DNA of 64,000 bases from Ceriagrion tenellum (GCA_963169105.1 OY720635.1:155511645-155575644); one strand, 5' to 3'; shown: positions 23,324-35,939, counted from the stretch's first letter. Program-made: numbers and translations. The notes: generated from the letters alone by a model not told the origin.

Positions 23324-23354
23324 CTGAAGATGTCACTACATGATGAAACCCGTC
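23324..23354 (+). ncRNA. Hammerhead-like hairpin, decayed
   Basis: This has the order CTGAAGA, a weak stem (TCA/TGA around CTACA), GAAAC, then CGTC, matching the hammerhead-like hairpins elsewhere in this window. The stem is shorter than in the others, suggesting decay. AATAAATAAA follows, as at an element end. Confidence 0.3.
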
Positions 23355-23649
23355 TCATAAGAAATAAATAAATTTAGTGTACCATTACAAAGTGTAATTT
23401 TTATTTTCCGTAAAAGAGAGGTTTCACATTGTTAATCCTAAAGTGATTACTACCATTTTATGACGTTTATTCGGCAAAGTTACATTTCATGACTTTTTGG
23501 CAAAAATCGGCTATTTCATGATAATAACCAATGACAATGACGTTTGTGACTTATTCCCGTCTTTGGTCATAAGACAGACAATATTCGGATTTTAATTTTT
23601 TTATTCCAGAACCTGTAAGAAAGAAAACGTATGACTTTCTTTTGTTAAT

Positions 23650-24190
23650 GGCGTATAACTAACGTTTTGTACAATTGAAAATGTCAGTAATTAAATAAAT
23701 ACACCCACATAAGTCTTTGACTTGAGTTATTTATTCCACGCCGTACGATGAAAACGCCTACACAACCGACAACTTTTATGCGAATCTGAGAAAATTAAAT
23801 GCGGCGAACAACAAGAAAAACAAATAATTTATCTTTAAAAATAGTTATTACATCATATAAATTGCAATGTTTTAATAATTTGACGACATAGAGGGCTAAG
23901 AAGTTCCTCATTTTTTTTAAAATCAAGTCCCTCAGGAGTGCGTAGGTGTACCATATGCCCTGGAGAAAGGCATCTATCTTTTGGAGAAAATCTGGAAAAT
24001 CAGTGGGGTAGGTGGTTGCTATTTTGGCATCCTTAGAAAGGAGATATCTTTTCTTTACACTGAGGCCAATATCCTTGAATTCCATAATAAATAATATCTC
24101 GATCAATCCCGATCCCGTATCAGAATTGATGTGGTGGAAAGAATTAATCATGAAGATGGAACCCCTGATGAAGTACATCGAAACCTAGGT
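23650..24190 (+). repeat. TTAA-family interspersed repeat, old copy
   Basis: Collinear in outline with 47,614-48,175: AAGTCTTTGACTTGAG, CACGCCGTACGATGAAAACG, AAAAATAGTTATT, GTTCCTCATTTTTTTTAAAAT, CAGGAGTGCGTAGGTGTACC. It is strongly diverged and its ends are lost. The 127-codon minus frame inside it is a by-product. Confidence 0.55.
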
Positions 24191-25358
24191 CGAATAAAAT
24201 TTATCTCAGTGAAAAATTGTCTTTATTCTCATTCTTTATGATCCCATAATGAGCAATGCTACCAGTGTTTTAGGCCGACCGCAGCACTGTTCATATTGGA
24301 CTAGCACACTTCAACTGCAGTGACCATTACTGTGAATGTTAATAACTCAATAAATGAGGTAAGCAAACACCCACATTTCACCAATCTCCAATACCCAAAT
24401 AGAGTAGTACATTTACAAACAATTTTTGCAAAGGAAAATGACTTTCAGGCATGCATACATGCCATCACAAATTCCCATTCGGGGTTTGAAATGTCAAAGA
24501 ATTCAATTATTGTCTTCATGGTGAAGAACGTAACTTAGTCTGAATCTACGCCCTATTTTCTCTAACCAACCCAGGTTTCGGCATATTATCTCGAACGACA
24601 AAGTCAGAGAGGCACTTCATACCCCAACAACAATACGCAAAATGTTTTTCAATTTGAAATAAAAGTTCAATATTTTCCACAAAAAAAGCGGAGTGTACGC
24701 GTTGAAGTTAGGAGATTGAACGACGATTGTACATCGGCCACACCGGGTGAAAATTCAAAACCAGAATGGAAGAACATAGACGTTGTATTTTCAAGCGTGA
24801 CAATTCCTCTGGTGTGTAAAGTCTTTTATGCAACGAAAACCAGTGGTGTAATTTTGATTCTCAAATTTAATAAGTTATGAACAAGGGACGGAAACTAGAT
24901 TTCATGGGACAGTTTGAAATTTTAAAATCCCTCGTTGATTATAAACTGTACGTTCCCATCACTTTCACCTTTACTACGCATAACCTCACCACCAGTCTCA
25001 AACGTCAACGGGAATCACCTTTCCTCACTCCCTCATAGTTTGTTCGCGCAAACTTTCCACCGCCATCTTCACCCCATTCCCTTCTCCCGCAGCCGGCGAA
25101 CTTCTTTCCCGTTATTCCATCCCCACCCCCTATTCCTCCGAAAAATAAACATAAGAGCGGACTACCCTTAAAATATTTATCTTGAAAAGGACATTATATG
25201 CCGCAACCTGGGTCCGTTAAAGAACATTAAGTGTGGAATCAGACTAAATTACCTACCTTTTAGAATGACGAACATTGCCGATTTCCACCGAGTAACGCCG
25301 GAATTAGAAACATCAATTATTGCCATCAGCTGCAAAGAAACTGGCTCCCTTTCAATAG
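24191..25358. other. No feature recognised
   Basis: AT-rich sequence without a supportable gene, RNA or repeat. Confidence 0.4.
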
Positions 25359-25864
25359 CTACGTTTACCAATCGATCTGACCGGATCAGCCCGGGATGGT
25401 AAACTCAACGGTCTAGTGGTATCGATCTGAGAAGCGGCTCGGCCCGGTTACTCAGCCAGTCTGAGATTTCAGATCAATCAGAACCAGCGGGTCTGTGGCG
25501 CTCCTCGTTATTCTTTTGGTTGTCATTGGGAAACAAAATCCAATCGTAATTATTCAAGTATATGTGTTGTAACCAGTTGCAGCAATTAAGGAATAGTGCA
25601 ATAACGGCGAGTAATTTGACAATGATGATATCGTAGCACATTGCAATTCTACCTCCAATTTGGCAATTATATTCACTCGGAATGCGACTGATAATTTCAA
25701 GATCTGCACTTGTTCACATACCGGGTCAATCGTGCTCCAGTTCATAGATTCGATTGGTCAATATCGATAATTTCAGTCCGTAACCAAGCGATCTGAGTCG
25801 GCTCACTTGTAATTTTCAGATCGGTCTGAGTTCAGATCGATATGAGATCTATTAGTAAACGTAG
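25359..25864. mobile_element. TIR element with GATCTGA sub-repeats (506 bp)
   Basis: The left end CTACGTTTACCAATCGATCT and the right end read reversed, CTACGTTTACTAATAGATCT, form terminal inverted repeats. Both sub-terminal zones are built of CGATCTGA/TCAGATCG units in both orientations. No transposase, so non-autonomous. I could not settle the target duplication, so the superfamily is open. Confidence 0.75.
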
Positions 25865-25869
25865 TGTGT

Positions 25870-26025
25870 GATGTTGCCCTATCCTTACAAACCACTTTCG
25901 AATCTTTTACACTAATGCATAGCTTCACACACGATCTCGCATTCTTAAGGCTCCAAATATCCGTCCTCTTTAGAATCTCTTGGACCAAATTCACCCATGA
26001 TTTTCCTCTCTCCATGGCTTAAACT
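25870..26025 (-). pseudogene. LINE family 3 C-terminal fragment
   Basis: The minus frame reads SWVNLVQEILKRTDIWSLKN then VCKDRAT, aligning with the same terminal segment of the LINE at 4,190-4,330. It is a short orphan piece immediately after the TIR element. Confidence 0.7.
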
Positions 26026-26439
26026 AAATAGGAACACTCTTTTCATATGACATACAAATAAATTATTTTCCAGGTTTCAGCCGTTCTCTCATTTACCACC
26101 ATCTAATTGCTGGTTCACTTTGGCTGAGATTAACAAATAGTGGTACGCTTGAAAGAAGAGAGGAAACTTAAGTGAATACAATGAAGTGGACACAGTGAAG
26201 TGAAAAGCGATCACACAACATACATGAAACAGGGACGCCCAAGCGTCAGAAAGAGAGATCCAGCGACGCTGGCATTGGATCCAAGGACAGCTGCACAGAA
26301 AGTTCACGAAACTTTTTATGAACGGACCAAACAATCGGGAAGGTCTCAATCATCTTTATGTGGGAACAATTCTCACTAAATAAGACATACATTTAAGTCA
26401 CAAGGAATATGTTATCGTAAATAAAATCGAGACAAAATG

Positions 26440-27005
26440 ATATTCCGATATCCAGAAGCAACTCGAACATGTTGAGGATAAATGGGTTCCTTAAATTAAA
26501 TTAAAAGAGGCCAAATTAGCCTTCAACAAGAAAAACAAACTCTTCACCGCCAGCAACATTAATTTAAGGATTAGAAAATTGTTATTGAGGACTTTCGTAT
26601 GGAGCGTTCTGCTCTATGGTAGTGAGACCTGGACAATTGGAAAGAGAGAGAAGGAAATAATGGAAGCATTTGAAGTGTGGTGCTATGGGAAAATGCTGAA
26701 AAGTACCCTGGGTGGCAAGAGTCACGAACGAGGTGGTGTTTAAGAGGATAGAGGAAAGACGGTGTCTACTCAAAGTGCTAAATAAGAGAAGGAACACCTG
26801 GATTGGGCATATTCTCCGACACGAAAGCTTGGTTAAGACCATACTATAAGGTACAGTCGAGGGAAAAATCCAGAGGGGCAGACGTAGACTGGACTACATG
26901 GGACAGTTGATGAAGGAACTGGGTAGCCAATCGTACAGAGAAGTGAAAAGATTGGCACAAGATCGGATAAAGTGGAAGACTGTAGCAGACCAATCCTAGG
27001 ATTGT
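26440..27005 (+). pseudogene. Decayed LINE reverse-transcriptase tail (family 4)
   Basis: Reads IKEAKLAFNKKNKLF, then RKLLLRTFVWSVLLYGSETW, then KREKEIMEAFEVWCYGKMLK, the standard C-terminal block of insect LINE enzymes. It then continues through several frame changes to a RGRRRLDYMGQL-like segment and the end of the coding region near 27,000. Stops and frameshifts make it dead. No catalytic domain is present. Confidence 0.85.
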
Positions 27006-27149
27006 AACCAGAGAAAAAAAATTTAAATTAAAAAAAATAGTGAAGCGATCCAGTTATTCCAATAGAATAGTTCACAGCCGATCAACTTCGATGAATTTCA
27101 TAATCTTCCACTTTCATCACACACTTCCACACACTTCCACTTTCATCCT

Positions 27150-27610
27150 CCTCAATTGCCTCTCCAGGAGGAAGCCGTCGCTTCAGAATGGGCGACCCGC
27201 ATGACCCCCCTTCCCCCAACTCCTCTCCCACCAATTTACTCTTTTCCTTTTCTTTCCACGACGTCCGCGAGTTTGTTCAGCGTCCCTTCCGTCCACCCCC
27301 CCTCCCCTCCGCCAATACGCCTCCCCTCCCTTTCCCCTCCTACCCGCGGCCGAGAGGGCAACAAAGCTCCTCGCGCCGCCGACGTAATTGGTTTACCGAG
27401 GAGGAGGAAGAGAAGGAGAGGCAGAGAGAGAGAGATAGAAAAACAAACGAAGGAGGCACGCAGCCTCTCCCGCTAATGCAGTGAAGGGGGCCGCCCGTCT
27501 CCGCTCTCGTTTTATTTCGGTCCGAGTGACGTCACGCTCTCCACGCGCCATTCACTTCCTCCGCGAGGGACAAGCGTTAAAGAGGTGGTTGGTGGGGCAG
27601 CAACAGTACA
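27150..27610. other. CpG-rich block, candidate promoter or first exon
   Basis: An abrupt GC-rich block with C-rich then GAGA-rich halves and a TGACGTCA element near 27,526-27,533. The plus frames (about 100 codons) are low-complexity. It may mark a host promoter, but nothing confirms it. Confidence 0.3.
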
Positions 27611-28077
27611 GAACTTGTGTTTTTCCAATGAGGAAAACACTTTGTACTTCCTCACGATGTCGATTCGGTCATGCGAGAAAAATTAACGCGGAAGAAAATG
27701 CGGAAGTATCTAATTTTGAAAAATTAAAAATTTCACAACTTTTAATATGAGCGCCCCTTTTAGGTGCCCGATCTTCCTTATCCTTGACCCATTCTTTTCT
27801 TTTACGTACTGGTTTAACTTCCCTTTGTCTCGACAAAGGACCAGACCGCGGTCTTAGAACTGCAATGAAATATTACGGACCACACATCGAGGTCTATTTT
27901 TTTCCCAATTATAAATAAATAAGCAATTCAATCTTCCCTCTTCTGAACTAATGATGTCAGTATCGTACATTTTATATCCGCGTAAGCATGAAACAAGGTT
28001 CTGCTGGGCGGAGGGGGCTCACCACCTTATTTCATCGCCCATCCCACCTCTCCAGCTCTTGCCCGTCTCGGCGGCTT

Positions 28078-28485
28078 TTCTACATCTACATCTACATACA
28101 ACCCCACGAGCCGCCGCTTGGGCCTGTGGCAGGGGGTGGTAGGTCACCAGCCGTGTAAAGATGTAACAGTTTTGGAGGTTAAATGGTGACATTTTCTATG
28201 AGGGTGTATTTGGAGGAACTCAGTTTTTATTGTGGTCGCTTATGGTGCGCGGAAAGAACGAGTTTTTGTACCTATCTGTTCGGCAGAGTATCTCTCATTT
28301 TATCCCATCTGTCAGATCTAGAGATGCAGTGAGGCGTCATGTTTATATTCTCCGTGTCGATCTGTAACACATCAGTTCTGAATATCTCAAGCAGCCTAAG
28401 CCTAATAAGCCTTTTGAAATACGATGGAAACTGTTCGGCCAAAGGTCCGAAGAAACGACATGGCTTTTGAATGGCATAAACCATA
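28078..28485 (-). pseudogene. LINE family 2 C-terminus with 3' tail
   Basis: On the minus strand it reads LRLLEIFRTDVLQIDTENIN then TPHCISRSDRWDKMRD, matching the 310-835 copy. Downstream it ends in a GC-rich 3' UTR hairpin region and a (TCTACA) tail at 28,078-28,098. 5' truncated. Confidence 0.8.
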
Positions 28486-30297
28486 CCATAAACATCGAAC
28501 GGGATTTTTCAAGGAGTAAACGCTGAAATGATATAATATGGGAGCTTGCCATTGAAGATGTTGAAGTTAGCGCTATTTGGAACACATCAGGGAACTTAAG
28601 CGGACATAAACGACGCTAAATGGAACGATATGTGCAAGCGAAATATTTTGTAACTTATAATTTGTGGGTGGGCAACACCCACGACTGAATGTTTTATGTT
28701 ACGGTTGCTGAATCCGTTCAAAATAAGTATTTAAAAACGTAATTATTTGTAGATGGCAATTAAAAACTTAATAAAATTTGGCGCCCTCACTGAAAGTAAA
28801 AAAACTCGAAAACAATCATTATCGACGTTCTTTCTCTTTTCATCTCACATTGGCTTCGCTTCCGATCGTGTTTAAAGTGCGCTGGGTCTCTAAAGAATGG
28901 AGGGCGCCCTATGTAAGCGCCATCATTTATCCGACGGTGATTTGGAGAAGGAAATAAAAAATGGAGCGAATATACACAAACATATCATGCTACCGTTGTT
29001 ATGTCTACAGCGAGAGATATAAGTCACGACAATAGGCATGATAAGTCGTAAATGTTCAAAGAGCGGTGAGTGCTGGAGGGCCACAGACAGAGGACGAGCT
29101 ATTTAACTGACCTCACCTCTCTCTTTAACAGCCTTGACTTCAGTCATTTTTAACTTCATTGCTCTTCATCTCCGAACGTTTTGCACACTCAATGATCCGA
29201 ATATCTCTTCTAAATCAATGCAATGTGCTTCAGAGAAAGTCTTGCCGAAGAATATGAGCACTTCGTCTTAACAAAACAGGATATAACTCCATTAGAAAAT
29301 AAGGCAACTTATTATTGCCAGGCAATTTTACGAAGAGAAATCAGTTCAAAGACAACATATTTTTACGAGTGTGACTATCGTCGGACGCTTGTGAGTGAAG
29401 TAATATTTCTGCGGTCGATATATCGATATCTTACTCCGGGCCTCCTTCCTAAGGCTGACATGAAGCCCTTCATAAATATAGCATACGGCTTCGAAGCAGA
29501 AGAAGTGCGTTGTTTACTCAAGGAACAGCAAATATTTTGAAAGTCAACTCGTTTCGTGGCGGAGAAGTTTCAATATTAGCATATTCGGTAGATATTGCTC
29601 ACCACGAAATTCATACGTAAATATGTTAGGCATTTCTCAACCCGGGAAACATAAAATAGTTATTCGCTGTGGATACAACATTTTTGCGATATCAAATAAA
29701 CGAGACCATGCGTTGGGGAGAGTGATCCCATAGAAAGCAGTTTGCGTATGCTTCAGAATCAACAGCTCCGCGGAAACTGACGAGAGAGGAAAGGATTGGC
29801 TAAGATGGATGGACTACGAGAGTTAATCTTTTAGGAACGACGAGAGGAAGCCAGATAGAAGAATAAACGACGAAGGATAGTCGCAAACTCGCACCAAAGA
29901 AGATCTGAAGGAGACCATACCATCGAGATGCCCGGATCGAAATACGATACAATCGTAGTACAAAAATCGAGCGACATGGATGAATCGAAATAATATGTCA
30001 TCTTCAGCACGCGATCTCAACACACCGAACAAAAACTCCGCTTCCCGCAATTGCTGCAATGCGTGCCACGGGGAAATTGTGGGATGACCAACCAGTCAAC
30101 ACTTCAACTGGCAGAGTACCAGCAATAAGGAGCTTGCTAAGGCATGCACTGGAGAAACTTTCCCTCCCTGGAAATCAGCTTTCGCGGAGGTAAACATCGA
30201 ATGAAATTATTGTACAGATCGGATAGCCCTGTAGGGAGCTTATTCTTCGTAGTAGTACATCTGAATACCAGAAAAAAGTTCTCAGATTATCACTTCT
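28486..30297. other. No feature recognised
   Basis: No confident gene. A plus frame at 29,223-29,540 (105 codons, ordinary amino-acid mix, no known motif) is the longest. I would not call it a gene without expression or homology support. Confidence 0.35.
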
Positions 30298-30950
30298 CAT
30301 CTACATCTACGTCATACCCTGCAAGCCACCCAAAGGGTGTGAGACAGGGGGTGCTTCCACACCAGGCATGCATGAATTATATGGCAGAACACCGAAACTA
30401 CATTGAAACCAGCGTACCACACATGCAACGTGCCAATTACAAATCTACTAACCAAGAAACATTCCACCGTCAATCGTTCCGACATGCAAGGGATACAAAG
30501 ACTACTATCACTGAATCAAAATATCATGCATAAATAAGAACATCAATATTTACATCATGCATAAATAAGAACGTATAGAATATAAAGAGAAAGATCTACA
30601 ATCAAGTTAATATCACTATTCGCACCATTCATGACGATGATCATAGCTGTTATGGTCCCGGATGGTAGGCGGAAAAAATGACATTTTATACCTATCGGTT
30701 CTACAATCTATCTCTCTAATTTTATTGGCGCGTTCTAATCTGCCGTAGTACGAGGGGGTTAATAGTATGTTTTTTACGTCGTCAGAGAAATATTTTTCCT
30801 GAAATTTAGCTAAGAGATTAAGCCTATAATTTAATCTACGTTGTGATAGCGATTCCCATCCCAATTCTTCTAACAATCCAGACACACTAGTAAACTTATC
30901 GTAGCATCGTTTTACAAACCTAGCTCCTCTTCGCTACACGCGATCTAATT
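30298..30950 (-). pseudogene. LINE family 1, longest 3' copy in the window
   Basis: Minus strand: the tail and nested hairpin at 30,298-30,350, a 3' UTR of about 260 bp, then upstream coding sequence ending with PPTIRDHN, preceded by NILLTPSYYGRLERAN, KFQEKYFSDDVK, and before that LLEELGWESLSQRRLNYRLN with a frame break near 30,870. It links the IEELGW segment seen at 1-60 and 15,868 to the TPSYYGR tail, showing these are one family. Confidence 0.88.
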
Positions 30951-32023
30951 GCGATACCAACCACTCAAAGAGAAGTTCACGCGGCAATGCGTAAACCGTC
31001 ATTTCTCTGAAGGACGGGGGCAACGCACAATGCGACGGTACAGGGAGGGGAAAGATGAAGTGTGGGGAAGGGAAGGGGGCGGGAGAGACCAAAGTGGTGC
31101 ACTCGGAAAGTCTAACGCAGTGGTGAGTCATCTCAATTCTCGAAGCACTTGCGTTAGCAGCAATCGGAGAGGCTTTCTGACCCTCACACTGAACAGCTTT
31201 ATTCCCCTGTTTCGCCGGATTTTTAAAGTTCCGCATCTTATGTCCCAATATCACTCACTGCCCAACGCCATGAACTTAAGCCGGGGTCATATTCCAGTGT
31301 AAGGGCGCGAGTGATGTTGATAACACGAAACTTCAAGCAAAGCTAGTCGTCACACGAAACTTGCCGTCAACCGCCTGATGCTTGATTATTGCGCACTCAA
31401 TACGTCATTACTCCGTCATGCCACAGCACGCCTTTAGTGACTAACAATATTTTTCCGCAGAAGGAGCAATAGCCCCCAAGCGGATTATGGCGGCGTGGTT
31501 AAGACAAGCCGTCAATATAACACGAAAGAAAAAGTTTCCAACCTGGAGGGGTTAAAAGGCGGGGAAGCGTTTCGGATAAAGTGTGAATAAAAAAAACAGC
31601 TTCAAAGGGTCCACTATGGTTTTCCGAACAAATTAACTTCTGCCGGAAAAAACGAACGCCTCACAAAGCAGACAAACAGAAGAGAAATTTGTTTTTAGTT
31701 CCGAGATAGGAGCATTAACCTGCCATCCTGGAAGGAACGCATGCGTTTCAAGAACGCCACTTGTCAACTAACACGTCAGCAGTTAATAAAACGTCTCGCA
31801 ACTATCCTATGCTACTAATATTATCGAGTTAATTAAATGGTGACGTTCGCTGTTTGAACTTATAGCTGAAATACTCAAATTGACAGTCGCTAGTCCTACT
31901 ACGGCAGTTTTCCACTAAGTGTATTGAATATGGAGGTATTCATGCCTGCGGCAAATACGGCGATGAAATACGTACACATAGCCACGAGAAAAAATCGGCC
32001 ACAGACCGTGGCTCGATTGCAGC
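30951..32023. other. No feature recognised
   Basis: Mixed composition. The overlapping opposite-strand frames at 30,934-31,302 are mutual shadows. Confidence 0.35.
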
Positions 32024-33469
32024 GGGTCGATTCTATAAATGTCAAAGGCGTCATAACTATTGTTCTTATGACGGGGGCGTCATAACTATGACGGCTGGCG
32101 AAGAGGAACGATTCTGAAAATGTCATAAGCGTCATAAGTACGACGCTTGAAAACCCCCGTCATAGGCGTCATAAGGTCGTGGGATATGAGTATTTACATC
32201 AGCTACAAAGGATATCAAATCAAGTATTGGCAATATTTCAATGAAAAATAGTAAAATACCATCGTATTTACTCTTACAAATGTGGAATTCAAAAATTGCA
32301 CTTAGATAATGATTCCAATTTTTAGTGCACAGGTTTAATTTTGCACGAATACATGTAAAGTATTATGTAAAACATCATAGAATATACGTGCGTACATGAC
32401 AACCACGAAATTATAAGACATTAGTGTCCATAATTTAGTCAACGACTGTAGAAATCTATCTCTATACGTTTTTTTAACTGTAGTTAGACATTAGAATAAT
32501 TGTGGAATTCGCTCGGGGTAATCGCGATATTATGTTGTGCAAGAGTACCTATTCAATGCTAAATTCTGACTCACACGATGAATTGCAAAGATCGGTACCT
32601 ACCTAATATGTTACTTCGGTATGTTTTCTGAATTATACGGCGGATTTCTCATTTCGTTTTAAAATATGAAATTCACTTTACTTCATTGTTATTATTACAT
32701 ATGTTGCACAAGAACATTCATCAAAAAATTGTAAATGATGTGTGTGGACTTTACTCCCATTAACTCTACTCATTTCTTCGCATAATCATACAATTACAAC
32801 TTTCAAACTACACGTACTGCCTAAGGACGATTATTGAAACTCTGAGTAGACTTGAAGCTGGTGGGCCAAAATCTAAACTGCACACCTCTTCAAGAAATAC
32901 CGTATTTTACTCCAAACATTGACCTACTATTTACTTCGACACTTCTCTCCGGGATCCTTAAACGCATACGATGAATGTTGGACAAATTTATCCCTAATAT
33001 GCGATTGCGTTCAAATTATGGGCACTGCACAGTAGCTGCTAATCATATTTCACAATATTATCTCTTAAGCTTAATTTATATAAGTAACATTCAAGATCCA
33101 AGACAAAGAATCTATTTATTTTCAAGCATGAAACACGCTCGTTTGTTGTTTACATAAGTAGGTAGGTACTTAAAAGAATCCTTGGCTGTTTGATGTGGTT
33201 TGTTGATCGTTGGGAGACGATAGTTTCCACGGTTGCCGTTAGTCAAGTTTTTGGATGGGTGGAAGGGATGTGTCGGTGATTTCCATTGGTTCTTCTCGGT
33301 TACGAAGGGCTACCAACGTACTAATAGGTAAGTTTGGTTCCCTGTCACAACGTAGCGTCATAAGCCTTCAGACGCTCGCTTATAGAATCGCTCGAGCGTC
33401 ATTACCGTCATAAGTTGCCCGTCATAGCTATCACCCTTATGACGCTTATGACATTTACAGAATCGACCC
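32024..33469. mobile_element. Non-autonomous TIR element (about 1.45 kb), CGTCATAA-rich ends
   Basis: The left end GGGTCGATTCTATAAATGTC and the right end read reversed, GGGTCGATTCTGTAAATGTC, are terminal inverted repeats. Both sub-terminal 130-bp zones are filled with GTCATAA/TTATGAC units in both orientations (32,044-32,180 and 33,354-33,455), including an inner GATTCTGAAAATGTCATAAG copy at 32,111. The interior is AT-rich, with no transposase. Superfamily undetermined. Confidence 0.75.
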
Positions 33470-33609
33470 CCAGGTCACCAACATCATATTACTGAGGTTT
33501 AAGTATGAATTATTATTATTTCTCATAGGTAAGCATACTCGTAAAAAAATCTTCGAATGCAACACTGCCCGTGACTGCGACCCTTATGTTGAAAAAGCCG
33601 TTAAATACA

Positions 33610-33932
33610 CCTAAATAGATCTTTCAGTAGATCTTTCTCTTTATATTCTCTACGTTCTTATTTATGCATGATGTAAATATTGATGCTCTTATTTATGCAC
33701 GATATTTTGAATCTGCAGTAGTAGTCTTTGTATCTCCTGCATGTTGGAACGATTGACGAAACAATGTTTCTTGGTTAGTAGATTTTTAAATGGAGCTTTG
33801 AATGTGTGGTACGCTGGTTTCAATGTAATTTCGGTGTTCTACCGTATCATTCATGCATACCTGGTGTGGAAGCACCCCCTGCCACATACCATTTGGGTGG
33901 CTTGCAGGGTATGACGTAGATGTAGATGAAAT
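33610..33932 (+). repeat. LINE family 1, 3' UTR only
   Basis: Matches the 3' UTR of the 21,905 copy from TCTTTATA...TACGTTCTTA through GCATGTTGGAACG to the nested hairpin and GTAGATGTAGATG tail. No coding part is left: a very short 5'-truncated insertion. Confidence 0.85.
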
Positions 33933-34685
33933 AGTTTTTAAACTTAACCATCATAACTAAGAGACCATAGTGCTTTAACAAGGAGCTGTTGGGTAAATTT
34001 CACTACGAATAGTTCAGTAGTTTCTGATATACCTTAATCAGTCCGCCAATTGTATTTGGCTTCCACAAAAACGTCATAAAAAGTCAACTATTAGTAATTT
34101 TTCAAAAAAAAGTATTTCTTAATGAGCATCGAAAACAATTTCAAAATTGTACGCAAATTCCTCTGCAAATGTTGTTTCCAAAGATTCGCCTCTCACTGGG
34201 TAACTTATTAGGAATATGACTTAAATCGTTTTTATACAAAAGGACGGATAAAGTCATATTATTCTAAAAATGATTTAACTGTACACCTTTATAGTCCAAT
34301 TATGAGCTGGGTGTTAAATATCAATATGGTACGTTTAGTTGTTAAGACATGAATTGATCAATAGTGAGTACATAAACTAGGGTTAAATACATATGTATAC
34401 GATAAAAAGTCCAAGGAGAGATATTATTTTTGAAAAAAACTAATTGAGATTTGAGGCTTAATGAGGTGTTGTGCTGTGAAAATCACTGATATACTTCCAA
34501 AAGTTTCAGAGATTCGATGATCACTCAGTGACATTACGCTTTTATGCATTTAGATTAAATTTTAATATCGACGGATACTTTATTAAAAATCTCTATATAC
34601 ATCGAGACTGCCACTGGATATTTCTTCTTTCTGAAGTCCAGCGCAAAAAATAATCGTTCTTTTACAAAAATATATTCCGAGAGTG
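33933..34685. other. No feature recognised
   Basis: AT-rich sequence with no supportable gene or repeat. Confidence 0.35.
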
Positions 34686-34787
34686 AGGTTCACGAGACGA
34701 GAATCTAGACAAGACCCGAGTTTGGAAAACGAGACCGGCCCAAGTCTCATCTAAGTAATCTCGTCTCGTGGCAACACCACTCACGTC
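34686..34787 (-). repeat. Orphan hAT element end
   Basis: Read reversed, this gives GGTGTTGCCACGAGACGAGA, then GTCTCGTTTTCCAAACTCGGG and GTCTCGTG, collinear with the left end of the complete hAT at 54,538-54,650. Only one end was found, so it is a truncated relative. Confidence 0.7.
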
Positions 34788-35700
34788 CACGGGGTGCGCT
34801 TGGCCTTCTTTCATCCTTTTCTCACACATCTCTCGGTCCAATCTTCGGTCTTCCGACAGGTCTTAACCCCACCAATGAGACGCCATCTTCCGCCACCCTG
34901 CACTTCCACCTCATTCCGGGCCTTTGTATCTCTTTTCCTTCCCTTCAAATCTCAGGTCCCAGCTCTTTTTCAGCCACTCTTCTCTTCAACACATGTCCAT
35001 ACTATCTCGGCCTATGTCCCTACACCTTAACGCCAAGGGGGTTTCACTTTTACTGTACCTTAGTCTCGCTACAGCACAAATCCTAGGCAGCACGCTGTGC
35101 ATGTTTTCGGTGTTACTCTTGTACTTCTGTGCACCTGTGTAGCTATAAAAATATTTTTACAAACTGTCTCACATGAGTATCATGCTTATAATACAAAGTA
35201 TATTTTGAAATGTCGCTTCTTGACAAGTTTTGGCAGATTTTGGTTCATGTATCAGTAGTCGTAGTCACATTAGCTTTATTAGGATATTGCGAAATGTCTG
35301 TTGGACCAAGAGAGTTGGTGTTACCTCTCTCCCTGACACATACCCCAGAGGTGGCTAGAAGGATACTGTGTAGACGTAGCCTCTTCATTTCGACCACTTT
35401 CAGCCTTCTTCCCTAGGTCATTGAACAAGTCTCCGCAACGTATGAAAAAGCGGACCACACCACAGACTTACATCCCTTTCATCCGACAGATCACCTTCCC
35501 TTCTGATTCACCAGTCGGAAAAAAAATTCAACTAGAGGAAATCCATCGGTAAACAAACCACGGATCTTGAGCTTTTCAGGCAAACGTGTGGGTCACTCCA
35601 TCACCCAGACTTGTTGATTGTCTTAGTAATTATCAGATGATTTCAAGGGAACCGGAATTTTTTTCTTATATTAGTTACTGCATATTTCATTACCGTTAAT
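34788..35700. other. No feature recognised
   Basis: Pyrimidine-rich at 34,790-35,030. No supportable gene. Confidence 0.35.
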
Positions 35701-35939
35701 TCAACTAGGGTAAAAATCATCACATCAATGGAACGCTTGCGGAAGTGGGATCGAGTGGTTCAAAAGTCAGCGATGGCAGCGTTTCTTCCGCTCGCATTCG
35801 AAGTGACCCGAGTCCGTAGCGCCGGGGGAGGAGTTCGCAACTCAGTTACTTCCGCGAAAGGGGTCCGCTGGACGGAGCCAGCCAATGAAGAGTACCTTTC
35901 GGATTTCGTGAGGAGAATTCAGTGCTCCTCTCACGCAGC

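Noticed and set aside
29223..29540. 105-codon plus frame as a gene
   Set aside because: No motif, no splice or promoter context; this length can occur by chance.
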